Shown here piece by piece: positions 15,358 to 26,749 of a stretch of DNA of 35,875 nt. Made by a program: the position numbers and the translations under genes. The stretch comes from Brevibacillus massiliensis. GTDB taxonomy: Bacteria > Bacillota > Bacilli > Brevibacillales > Brevibacillaceae. The DNA is taken from the NCBI RefSeq assembly GCF_000311785.1, contig NZ_HE978539.1, positions 1-35,875 on the forward strand, in the 5' to 3' direction. A model generated the notes under the pieces. That model did not search any database and was not told the DNA's origin. It was given only the letters and a program-made list of their open reading frames with translations. The first letter of the stretch is position 1; each line of letters begins with the position of its first letter.

Positions 15358-16740
15358 GTGAACATGGGTTTTGGATTGTATCAAGAGCAGACGCTAAAGC
15401 TTGTGATGACGCCTGAATTACGCCAAGCGATTACGATCTTGCAATTTTCTGCTCACGATTTGGTTTCTTATTTACAGGAACAGGCCACCGAAAATCCGGT
15501 TATCGAGCTCCAGGAGGTCAGCGCCACGATCGAACCGCCCAAGCGGATGGAGGAGCGTCCGACAGTCGAATTTGACTGGAAGGAGTTTGCCTGGAATCGT
15601 TCGACCGGAGATTATGTTGTCAATAAAAATGAAAGCACTTTCAATCCGTTGGATCTCGTTCGCGCACCCAGTTTCAGCCTGTACGACTTCCTGGAAGCAC
15701 AGCTGAACTACGTCAAGGACATCACGGCGTCGCAGCGAAAAATTGCTTTGTTTTTGATCGGCAACCTGGATGACAAGGGGTACCTGGAAATCAGCCTGGA
15801 GGAGGCGGGAGAGAGGCTGGGTGTTTCGCTGCCGGAAGCGGAGGAGGCGCTGGCGATTGTACAGCGGCTCGAGCCGGTCGGAGTGGGAGCCCGCAATCTG
15901 GCCGAGTGTCTGCTGCTTCAGCTGGAATACGAGGGATTGGATGACGAATACACGGTAGAAGTCGTCAAGGGCCACCTGGAGGACTTGGCCAATAATCGTT
16001 TTTCGCGGATTGCCGACAGGCTGAAAATCAGTGTGGAACAGGTGCAGGAGATCGCCGATGTCGTCCGTTCGCTCAATCCCCGTCCGGGAGCGGCTTACAA
16101 TCGGGGAGAGACGCGCTTTGTCACGCCGGATGTCACTGTGGAAAGGGTCCAGGGGGAGTACGTCGTCCTTGTCAACGATGCTTCCACCCCGCGGCTGCAG
16201 ATCAACAGCTTTTACGAAAAAATGCTGCGGGAGGCAGGCAGCCAGGACGAAGCCCGGCAGTTCATCCAGGAAAAATTAAATGCGGCCTTCTGGCTGGCAA
16301 AGAGCCTGGAGCAGCGGCGTTTGACCTTGATGCGGGTAACCCAGGCGATCGTGGAACTCCAGCGCGACTTTTTTGATTACGGAGTTCACTGCCTGAAGCC
16401 GATGACGCAAAAAGAAATTGCGGAGCGGGTCAACCTTCACGAGTCAACGGTCAGCCGGGCTACCAGCAACAAGTACGTCCAGACTCCGCGAGGCGTGTTC
16501 GAGTTAAAATACTTTTTCACTTCCGCCTTGTCGATGGCAAACGGCGAAAGCGCTTCTTCGGAGAGCGTGAAGCGGAGGTTAAAGGCGATGATCGAGGAAG
16601 AGGATCGCAAAAAGCCGCATTCCGACCAAAAGCTGGCTGAGATGCTGAGCAAGGAAGGCATCGAGATCTCGCGCCGGACCGTTGCAAAATACCGCGAAGA
16701 AATGATGATCCCATCGTCTGCAAAAAGAAAGAGGTACTAA
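15358..16740 (+). CDS. rpoN: RNA polymerase sigma-54 factor (RpoN/SigL)
   Basis: A 460-aa sigma-54 protein. Region I is Gln/Leu-rich (QEQTLKLVMTPELRQAITIL, residues about 9-28). It is followed by an acidic linker, the core-binding region (about 95-290), the helix-turn-helix (MTQKEIAERVNLHESTVSRA near 345-365) and the RpoN box SRRTVAKYRE at 438-447. It directs transcription from -24/-12 promoters with an enhancer-binding ATPase. GTG 15358 is chosen because AGGGGG lies 9 nt before it; the ATG two codons later is more distant. It heads an apparent operon with the glutaredoxin-like gene (5-nt gap) and the 611-aa orphan. Confidence 0.97.
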   Translation: MNMGFGLYQEQTLKLVMTPELRQAITILQFSAHDLVSYLQEQATENPVIELQEVSATIEPPKRMEERPTVEFDWKEFAWNRSTGDYVVNKNESTFNPLDLVRAPSFSLYDFLEAQLNYVKDITASQRKIALFLIGNLDDKGYLEISLEEAGERLGVSLPEAEEALAIVQRLEPVGVGARNLAECLLLQLEYEGLDDEYTVEVVKGHLEDLANNRFSRIADRLKISVEQVQEIADVVRSLNPRPGAAYNRGETRFVTPDVTVERVQGEYVVLVNDASTPRLQINSFYEKMLREAGSQDEARQFIQEKLNAAFWLAKSLEQRRLTLMRVTQAIVELQRDFFDYGVHCLKPMTQKEIAERVNLHESTVSRATSNKYVQTPRGVFELKYFFTSALSMANGESASSESVKRRLKAMIEEEDRKKPHSDQKLAEMLSKEGIEISRRTVAKYREEMMIPSSAKRKRY

Positions 16741-16745
16741 ATACA

Positions 16746-17048
16746 ATGACATCCCATGTTTTTTCAATTACGTTATACGGCCGCCCCGGCTGCCATCTCT
16801 GCGACGACCTGGAGCAAAGCATCAGGGCGGTCGGCAGGGATATTCCCCTGACTCTCGAAGTGGTAAATATCTCCAATCGCCCCGAGTTGGAAGAAAAATA
16901 CCTCTTCACCATTCCGGTGGTGGCGGTAGACGGCGAGGTCGTCTTTGAATCGGTATCCCGTGTAGTGACAGAAACGGAATTCCGGGTGGAGCTGTCAGGT
17001 CGTCTGGATTCCAAGTTGAAGCAGAGAAAAGGAGAAAACGAATGCTAA
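16746..17048 (+). CDS. Glutaredoxin-like family protein (DUF836 type)
   Basis: A 100-aa thioredoxin-fold protein with the redox pair C16-H-L-C19 (GRPGCHLCDD) and the cis-proline segment FTIPVVAVDGEVV near 57-69. It matches the small glutaredoxin-like family that carries C-x-x-C and a short C-terminal extension. The substrate is unknown. Its 3' end overlaps the next gene by 7 nt and it starts 5 nt after rpoN, so it is certainly in the same transcript. Confidence 0.85.
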   Translation: MTSHVFSITLYGRPGCHLCDDLEQSIRAVGRDIPLTLEVVNISNRPELEEKYLFTIPVVAVDGEVVFESVSRVVTETEFRVELSGRLDSKLKQRKGENEC

Positions 17049-18877
17049 TCTTAGGTACGGCGAAGGCGGAAAGGGTGCAGATTGAGAAAGTCCTTGATTA
17101 TGTGATGGAACAGTACTTCTTCATTAGCCACAGACACTGGGTTGAGCAAGGGTTGTCAGCAAGTCTGCAGACGCTGGAAATAACGCTGGAAGAAGCCGAG
17201 GCAGAGCCATGGCTGTCGACCCGCCTTCACTGGGAGTGGCTGGATCGGGCGGGTGCCGAGGGACAGACATTTGCGCAGCACTTGTTGTTGACAAAAAACA
17301 AGCGGCTTCCGCTTCGCTCAGTGCTTGAGAGATTGGCAGATACACACAACGGCTTTTACCAGGTTGTCTCCATTGCCAATGAAGAGGAAATGATCTTGGC
17401 CGACCTGTTTACCGGGAAGCTTTACCCCGTAAGAGTAGAGCCGGAGGAACTGGCTCTGCCGTGGTCCATTTTGATGACGAGGCTGTACCCGCTCCCTGAC
17501 GGCCATTGGTTGATTGTGCAGAACCCCTGCATTCTCGCTCCTGCCTATGCAAGAAGTCTGCGGGAGTGGTGGCGCCGGCTTCAAGACGACAGGTTCACGG
17601 CTGCTCACCCGCCGCTTGCGGACGAAGACAGCTATTCGGCGTACCTGAAATCCAACGGGTTGTCGCTCGCCTACAAGGCTGTAAATGCCGCTGATGGAGA
17701 ACTGTTTGAGCAGGATGCCGAGCGGATCTCTTCCTTGATGACATTGTATCAGGAGGATCGGGCCGGGCTTCAAGAAGAACTGGACAAGCTCGATGCGGAC
17801 CAAAAGTGGCTGTTTTACCAGAGCCTTCAGCATCTCATGTGGTTTGCGGCAGTGGAGGGCGGAGATGAACCGCCTGCGCTTGATTGCGAATTCAGCATAG
17901 GCGGGAAAAGGTCCGTGTTTGCCTGGAGCGAGAAAATCGCCGAAGCTTTCCGGAACTCCATTTTCCACGAGGAAAACCTCAGCGGCTTCGCAGAAACCGG
18001 AAAGGGAGGACAGGAAACTCTTGACGAAATGGCTGTCTTGCTGGATCAGCTGGTGACGTCAGGCATTGCCTCGCCCCAGTTGAAAGAGATTTTTCTCAAG
18101 CTGAAGGACGGAAGGGACTTGTCCCAATTCGAGGCTCGCCTGCTTGAGCGTGAACTGGCCAATATGGAGAAGATGGCGGAAGAACTGCCGGATGAAGCTG
18201 TGCTGTTTGACTCCGTGGACGAAGAGGAGATTGAGCTTCCGTGGTTTGATGCCACGTTCGGGCTGTTTCGCAATGAAGTGCTGCGGGACAAGACTGACGC
18301 GACGAAAGAAAAGTACGATGACGCCATCTCGGCGTTTAAAGCGTACCTGTCCATGCGCGGACACGAGATACATCATTGGGGCGATATCACGGAAGAACAT
18401 ATCGCGGAATTTATCTGTTGGTGGTACATTTGCATGGATGTGAGCAGTACCCGTACGGGAGCTGCGCGGCTGGTGTCGGCGATGGGACGACTGCTCCGCT
18501 GGCTGGACAAAGCAGATTGGGTAAAACTGTGGCGGGCGTGCAAGCCGCTGCTGGACGAGTGGAAGACGACGCTGCCGCACTGCTTCCTGGTTCGGGAAAG
18601 GGCTGAAAAATGTTTTGGCAACGCCCTGCTGCTGGAGGAAAAATGGGAAGATTGGGACGGGTCGTTTCAACTTCTGGAACGGACTGGCCAGAACCAATGG
18701 CGTGTGCTGGATTGCGAAAAGCGCAAGAAATGTATCGTCAGGGTTCCCGCCGAGTTGGACAGTGTGCTGCAAGCCGGTTTGATCCTTTCAGGCCTTCTGA
18801 GGAGGTCGAAAAAAGAGTGGAGGCTAATCGGGGTATACTACGTCCACCCCAAACAAGCCTTGAAGTATTTGTGGTAG
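17042..18877 (+). CDS. 611-aa orphan with an integrase-SAM-like C-terminal region
   Basis: A large soluble, acidic protein; no signal peptide or membrane helix. I do not recognise the family. The N-terminal 200 residues are mixed alpha/beta (HNGFYQVVSIANEEEMILADLFTGKLYPV looks like a small beta-barrel). A helical acidic middle lies at about 200-410. Residues about 415-520 (TKEKYDDAISAFKAYLSMRG, ITEEHIAEFICWWY, TRTGAARLVSAMGRLLRWLD) look like the N-terminal SAM-like core-binding domain of tyrosine recombinases, but no catalytic R-H-R-Y domain follows. AAAAGGAG precedes ATG 17042. It is coupled to the glutaredoxin-like gene and ends at a terminator. Confidence 0.8.
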   Translation: MLILGTAKAERVQIEKVLDYVMEQYFFISHRHWVEQGLSASLQTLEITLEEAEAEPWLSTRLHWEWLDRAGAEGQTFAQHLLLTKNKRLPLRSVLERLADTHNGFYQVVSIANEEEMILADLFTGKLYPVRVEPEELALPWSILMTRLYPLPDGHWLIVQNPCILAPAYARSLREWWRRLQDDRFTAAHPPLADEDSYSAYLKSNGLSLAYKAVNAADGELFEQDAERISSLMTLYQEDRAGLQEELDKLDADQKWLFYQSLQHLMWFAAVEGGDEPPALDCEFSIGGKRSVFAWSEKIAEAFRNSIFHEENLSGFAETGKGGQETLDEMAVLLDQLVTSGIASPQLKEIFLKLKDGRDLSQFEARLLERELANMEKMAEELPDEAVLFDSVDEEEIELPWFDATFGLFRNEVLRDKTDATKEKYDDAISAFKAYLSMRGHEIHHWGDITEEHIAEFICWWYICMDVSSTRTGAARLVSAMGRLLRWLDKADWVKLWRACKPLLDEWKTTLPHCFLVRERAEKCFGNALLLEEKWEDWDGSFQLLERTGQNQWRVLDCEKRKKCIVRVPAELDSVLQAGLILSGLLRRSKKEWRLIGVYYVHPKQALKYLW

Positions 18878-18885
18878 AGAACCGG

Positions 18886-18919
18886 GCCGGGCAGGGGCTG
18901 CACCTTGCCGGGCTTTTTC
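18886..18919 (+). terminator. Terminator of the rpoN operon
   Basis: GCCGGGCAGGG (18886-18896) pairs with CCTTGCCGGGC (18903-18913) with one mismatch and one G-T, followed by TTTTT. Confidence 0.85.
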
Positions 18920-18975
18920 ATTTCTTGCCACCCGTTTCCGGCTGTGATACACTACAGGTGAAAGATCTTATTTTT

Positions 18976-19022
18976 TTGCTTTGCGTGGGACTAAAATTGT
19001 ATATAGCGGGACATTTTTTGTC
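18976..19022 (+). promoter_or_regulatory. cggR-gapA promoter region with CggR operator
   Basis: The operator has two half-sites, TGGGAC-N6-TGTA (18986-19001) and CGGGAC-N6-TGTC (19007-19022), separated by 5 bp. It matches the known CGGGAC-N6-TGTC tandem recognised by CggR. A possible sigma-A promoter (TTGCTT 18976-18981, 18-bp spacer, TATATA 19000-19005) is overlapped by it. CggR repression is relieved by fructose-1,6-bisphosphate in B. subtilis. Confidence 0.85.
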
Positions 19023-19049
19023 CATACTCCTTATATAAGGAGGAGATGT

Positions 19050-20075
19050 ATGCGTAGTCTGATTGAAGTGCAGCAGAAGCTGCTTCCTGATTTGGTAAAT
19101 GTCCTGCGTAAACGCTATACGCTTCTGCAGTCGATCTCCCATCTTCAGCCGATCGGCCGAAGGGGCTTGGCCCAGGCGATGATGACCACGGAACGCATCC
19201 TGCGGGCCGAAGTCGAACTATTAAAAGAAATGGGCTTGATTAACGTCTCGTCTGTCGGGATGACCTGTACCGAAGAGGGGTATCGCATTTTGGAGCAGTT
19301 GGAGGCGATGGTGAACGACTTGTTCGGGTTGAATCAGCTTGCCGGGCAGCTGCAAGAGCTTCTCGGCATCCCGGAGGTAATCGTCGTCCAAGGCGACTCC
19401 GACCAGTCCGAGTGGGTCAAACACGAGCTGGGGCGGGTCGGGGCGCGTTTGTTGAAGCAGCATGTCTGTGAAGGAGATGTGATCGCTTTGACAGGGGGCT
19501 CCACGGTCGCCAGCGTAGCCGAGCATTTGACTCCGTCTGCCGTGTATCGCAGTGTTCAATTTGTTCCTGCGCGCGGCGGATTGGGAGAAAAGGTGGAACT
19601 GCAGGCCAATACCTTGGCCTCCGAGATGGCGGCGAGAACCGGAGGCAGCTACCGGCTGCTTCACGTTCCGGACAGATTGAGCCCGGACGCCTTCCAGTCT
19701 TTGCTTGCGGAGCCGCAGGTGGCGGAAGTGATGGAACTGCTTCACTCCGCTCGCATCGTCGTCCACGGGATTGGAGACGCATTGACGATGGCCCGGCGCC
19801 GCAAATATGACGAGAGCGAGCTCGAGGAGCTGGAACAGGCCGGGGCTGTTTCCGAAGCGTTCGGCTACTATTTTAATGAAGCGGGCGAAATCGTCCACCG
19901 AATGCCGACCATCGGCCTGCAGCTGGAGGATGTAAAGCAAGCGGAAGTCGTTATCTCTGTTGCCGGCGGAGCGAGCAAGGCAAAAGCGATCCAGTCCTTT
20001 GCCAAACAAGCGTGCCAGAACGTGCTCGTCACCGATGAAGGAGCGGCCCTGACGCTGCTTGGTCAGAAGCCTTAG
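19050..20075 (+). CDS. cggR: Central glycolytic genes regulator
   Basis: A 341-aa repressor of the SorC/DeoR family. The N-terminal winged helix (IGRRGLAQAMMTTERILRAEVELLKEMG) covers about residues 30-60. The sugar-phosphate binding domain holds VIVVQGDSDQSEWVKHELGR, ALTGGSTVASVAEHLTP, FVPARGGLGEKVELQAN and VTDEGAA. It represses its own operon when fructose-1,6-bisphosphate is low. ATG 19050 follows AAGGAGG; an earlier in-frame start at 18981 would include the operator and is rejected. It is first of the cggR-gapA-pgk-tpiA-gpmI-eno operon. Confidence 0.97.
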   Translation: MRSLIEVQQKLLPDLVNVLRKRYTLLQSISHLQPIGRRGLAQAMMTTERILRAEVELLKEMGLINVSSVGMTCTEEGYRILEQLEAMVNDLFGLNQLAGQLQELLGIPEVIVVQGDSDQSEWVKHELGRVGARLLKQHVCEGDVIALTGGSTVASVAEHLTPSAVYRSVQFVPARGGLGEKVELQANTLASEMAARTGGSYRLLHVPDRLSPDAFQSLLAEPQVAEVMELLHSARIVVHGIGDALTMARRRKYDESELEELEQAGAVSEAFGYYFNEAGEIVHRMPTIGLQLEDVKQAEVVISVAGGASKAKAIQSFAKQACQNVLVTDEGAALTLLGQKP

Positions 20076-20137
20076 CTGGAATCTGACGTCGTCGTATCTG
20101 CCTGGGACTTCTGTGGAAACACTAAGGGCGGTCACAT

Positions 20138-20152
20138 GCAGGAGAGTCCTGC
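20138..20152 (+). repeat. Stem-loop between cggR and gapA
   Basis: GCAGGA-GAG-TCCTGC is a perfect 6-bp hairpin 50 nt before gapA. In B. subtilis the cggR-gapA mRNA is cleaved at the end of cggR near a stem-loop that stabilises the gapA part; this hairpin is positioned to do the same. Confidence 0.5.
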
Positions 20153-20191
20153 CCGTTAGGGTTCATTTTATGAAGGTACTGAAATTGTTAG

Positions 20192-21208
<1,017 letters not shown>

Positions 21209-21232
21209 ACGTACAATAGAAGCGGCAAGTTG

Positions 21233-21258
21233 AAAAGGGAGAGCAACCTCTCCCTTTT
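21233..21258 (+). terminator. Terminator-like hairpin between gapA and pgk
   Basis: AAAAGGGAGAG (21233-21243), loop CAAC and CTCTCCCTTTT (21248-21258). The T-run is short, so partial read-through is likely, giving more gapA than downstream mRNA. Confidence 0.7.
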
Positions 21259-21310
21259 CCCGTACGTTTATAAGGTATAGCAAGCATCCTATCACAAGGA
21301 GGAGCTGTTC

Positions 21311-22492
21311 ATGTCGAAGAAGTCCATTCGCGATATCGACTTGGCCGGGAAACGGGTTTTTTGCCGGGTCGATTTCAATGTGCCCATGCAAGACGGCGTG
21401 ATTACCGACGATACCCGCATCAGGGCGGCGGTCCCGACGATTACGTATTTAACGAAAGCGGGGGCGAAAGTGATCCTGGCCAGTCACTTTGGCCGTCCGA
21501 AAGGTGAAGTCGTAGAGGAAATGCGCCTTACAGCAGTGGCGGAGCACCTCAGCAAGCTGCTCGGCCAACCCGTGAAAAAACTGGCCGATTCGACCGGCCC
21601 GGAGGTAGCGGCTGCCGTTCGGGAGATGAAAGACGGCGACGTCATTCTGCTGGAGAACGTCCGCTTCCATGCCGGAGAAGAAAAGAACGACCCTGAACTG
21701 GCCAAGGAGTTCGCGTCATTGGCTGACGTGTTCGTCAATGATGCGTTTGGCACCGCTCATCGCGCCCACGCTTCAACGGCGGGCATCGCACAGTACATAC
21801 CGGCTGTCGCTGGCTTGTTAATGGAAAAAGAGCTTCAATTCCTCGGCGGGGCCTTGTCAAATCCTGACCGTCCCTTCACTGCGATCGTCGGCGGGGCCAA
21901 GGTAAAAGACAAGATTGCCGTCATCGAGAATTTGCTGACGAAGGTTGACACGCTGATCATCGGCGGCGGAATGGCCAACACCTTTATCAAGGCGCAGGGC
22001 TACAGTGTCGGCGCCTCGCTGTGTGAAGACGACAAGCTGGAGCTGGCCCGCTCGCTGATGGAGCAGGCAAAGCAGCGCGGCGTGCAGCTGCTGATGCCGA
22101 CAGATGTGGTCGTCGCCGATCGGTTTGCCGCTGACGCCGAGACAAAAACCGTATCGATCGACGCGATTCCAGACGGCTGGATGGCGCTTGACATCGGACC
22201 TGCGACGGTGAAAACGTTCCGCGAGGCCATCCTCGCCTCCAAGACGGTCGTGTGGAACGGGCCGATGGGCGTGTTTGAGCTGGACAAGTTTGCGAGCGGA
22301 ACGGTGGAAGTGGCAAAAGCGATGGCAGAGTGCGCCGGAACGACGATCATCGGCGGCGGTGACTCGGTGGCTGCGGTGGAGAAGGCCGGCGTCGCCGATC
22401 GGATGACGCACATTTCTACCGGCGGCGGGGCTTCCCTGGAGTTTATGGAAGGCAAAGATCTGCCGGGTGTAACCGTATTACAGGATAAATAG
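21311..22492 (+). CDS. pgk: Phosphoglycerate kinase
   Basis: A 393-aa enzyme, the usual bacterial length, that transfers phosphate from 1,3-bisphosphoglycerate to ADP. It shows [54 protein letters not shown] and [11 protein letters not shown], all family signatures. It is preceded by AAGGAGG. It is the third gene of the glycolytic operon, 16 nt before tpiA. Confidence 0.98.
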   Translation: MSKKSIRDIDLAGKRVFCRVDFNVPMQDGVITDDTRIRAAVPTITYLTKAGAKVILASHFGRPKGEVVEEMRLTAVAEHLSKLLGQPVKKLADSTGPEVAAAVREMKDGDVILLENVRFHAGEEKNDPELAKEFASLADVFVNDAFGTAHRAHASTAGIAQYIPAVAGLLMEKELQFLGGALSNPDRPFTAIVGGAKVKDKIAVIENLLTKVDTLIIGGGMANTFIKAQGYSVGASLCEDDKLELARSLMEQAKQRGVQLLMPTDVVVADRFAADAETKTVSIDAIPDGWMALDIGPATVKTFREAILASKTVVWNGPMGVFELDKFASGTVEVAKAMAECAGTTIIGGGDSVAAVEKAGVADRMTHISTGGGASLEFMEGKDLPGVTVLQDK

Positions 22493-22508
22493 CAGGAGGT
22501 AGGCAGCA

Positions 22509-23273
22509 ATGAGAAAACCGATACTGGCTGGCAACTGGAAGATGTACAAAAGCGTTGCCGAGGCGGCAGAATTTGCCCGGCAATTGCCTGCTGAAGACCC
22601 GGCAAACGGAGTTGAAAAAGTAATCTGTGCGCCGTTTACGGCTCTGGCTGCGCTAAGTGAACGGCTGAAGGGAAGCCCTTACCAGCTGGGCGCGCAGAAT
22701 ATGCACTTCGCGCAGCAGGGAGCCTATACCGGCGAGATCAGTCCGCTGATGCTAAAAGAGCTGGGCGTAGCCTACGTGATCCTCGGCCATTCCGAGCGGC
22801 GCCAGTACTTTCAGGAAACGGATGAACTGGTCAATAAAAAGGTAAAAGCTGCCTTGGCGCACGGATTAAAGCCGATTATCTGCGTCGGCGAGTCGCTTGA
22901 GGAACGGGAAGGCGGCAAGACGGAAGAAGTCGTTCGCAGCCAGACAACGGCAGCTTTGGCAGGTGTAAGCGCGGAGCAGGCGGCTGAATTGGTCATCGCA
23001 TACGAACCGATTTGGGCGATTGGCACAGGCAAGTCGTCGACCGCCGAGGACGCCAACCAGACCATCGCCTGCATTCGCCAGGTCGTCGCGGCAGTGTTGG
23101 GGCAACAGGCGGCGGAGCAGGTGCGGATTCAGTATGGCGGCAGTGTCAAACCGGAGAACATCGCAAGCTTTATGCAGCAATCTGACATCGACGGAGCGCT
23201 CGTCGGCGGCGCCAGCCTGGCAGCAGACAGCTATCTCGCCCTGGCGCAAGGCGCTCTCGTGGCGAGGGGGTAA
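22509..23273 (+). CDS. tpiA: Triosephosphate isomerase
   Basis: A 254-aa TIM-barrel enzyme interconverting dihydroxyacetone phosphate and glyceraldehyde-3-phosphate. It shows GNWKMYK near the N-terminus, the catalytic His94 in ILGHSERR, the catalytic Glu166 in [11 protein letters not shown], the phosphate loop and [15 protein letters not shown] precedes the ATG. It ends 5 nt before gpmI. Confidence 0.98.
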   Translation: MRKPILAGNWKMYKSVAEAAEFARQLPAEDPANGVEKVICAPFTALAALSERLKGSPYQLGAQNMHFAQQGAYTGEISPLMLKELGVAYVILGHSERRQYFQETDELVNKKVKAALAHGLKPIICVGESLEEREGGKTEEVVRSQTTAALAGVSAEQAAELVIAYEPIWAIGTGKSSTAEDANQTIACIRQVVAAVLGQQAAEQVRIQYGGSVKPENIASFMQQSDIDGALVGGASLAADSYLALAQGALVARG

Positions 23274-23278
23274 CATCG

Positions 23279-26121
<2,843 letters not shown>

Positions 26122-26128
26122 GCATGAG

Positions 26129-26168
26129 GGACCGGTTTTCCCCGATGTGGGGGAGAGCCGGTCCTTTT
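26129..26168 (+). terminator. Terminator of the glycolytic operon
   Basis: The outer stem GGACCGG/CCGGTCC continues into TTTTCCCC/GGGGGAGA around loop GATGT and is followed by TTTT. Confidence 0.9.
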
Positions 26169-26179
26169 ACTCATTTTTC

Positions 26180-26212
26180 TTGACAGCTAGAACTGTAATA
26201 CTTATGATTACA
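26180..26212 (+). promoter_or_regulatory. Rrf2 gene promoter with operator copy 1
   Basis: TTGACA (26180-26185), a 17-bp spacer and TATGAT (26203-26208) form a near-consensus promoter. The inverted repeat TGTAAT-N7-ATTACA (26194-26212) covers the -10. The same operator recurs before the MFS gene. Confidence 0.85.
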
Positions 26213-26238
26213 TTACATTTACGAACGGGAGGATATGG

Positions 26239-26657
26239 ATGAACAGTGAATTTATCATTGCCGTTCACAGCCTGACGTACTGGCCAGGGCAGCCGGCCGT
26301 CTGGCTTCCAGCGACATCATCGCCACCAGTGTCTCCGTACATCCGGTCCGGGTTCGCAAAGTGCTCAGCCTGCTGCGCAAGCACGGTTACATCAAGTCAA
26401 AAGAAGGGGCGAAGGGCGGCTTCCAACTCAACTGCAACCCTGCAGAAGTTACCTTGGAGGAGATGTATCGCCTGACGTCGGAAGGTTCGCTCAAGCCGAA
26501 GTGGCCCAATCCCAATCCGCAGTGTCTGATTGGTGCGAATATTGAAAAAGCGATGGACGGGATTTTTCTGGCTGCCGAACAGCAGTTGGAAGATTACTTT
26601 CGTTCATTTACGATCGCGGATGTCCTCAAAAAGGTGCAGGAGGAAGCGGGAGAGTAA
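26239..26657 (+). pseudogene. Rrf2-family regulator (YwnA-like), frameshifted
   Basis: The N-terminus MNSEFIIAVHSLTY is in one frame. From about 26280 the sense frame is one base displaced and reads LASSDIIATSVSVHPVRVRKVLSLLRKHGYIKS, then GAKGGFQLNCNP, PNPQCLIG and FTIADVLKKV. Adding a single base at the run TACTGG (26278-26283) restores one 140-aa Rrf2 protein. It is the winged-helix Rrf2 type without the three-Cys iron-sulfur cluster, like B. subtilis YwnA. GGGAGG precedes ATG 26239. The single-base deletion means a pseudogene or an assembly error. Confidence 0.85.
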
Positions 26658-26673
26658 TTTTTTTGCGATTAAC

Positions 26674-26692
26674 TGTAATAATTTTAATTACA
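26674..26692 (+). promoter_or_regulatory. Operator copy 2, upstream of the MFS gene
   Basis: TGTAAT-N7-ATTACA identical in its arms to the copy at 26194-26212; the flanking AAC and TT also match. A weak promoter TTGCGA-N16-TAATTA overlaps it. Confidence 0.8.
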
Positions 26693-26749
26693 TTTAATTT
26701 ATCAGGGATACTGCTCTGTCCCAAGTATGTAAAGAAGGGAGAGAAACAG

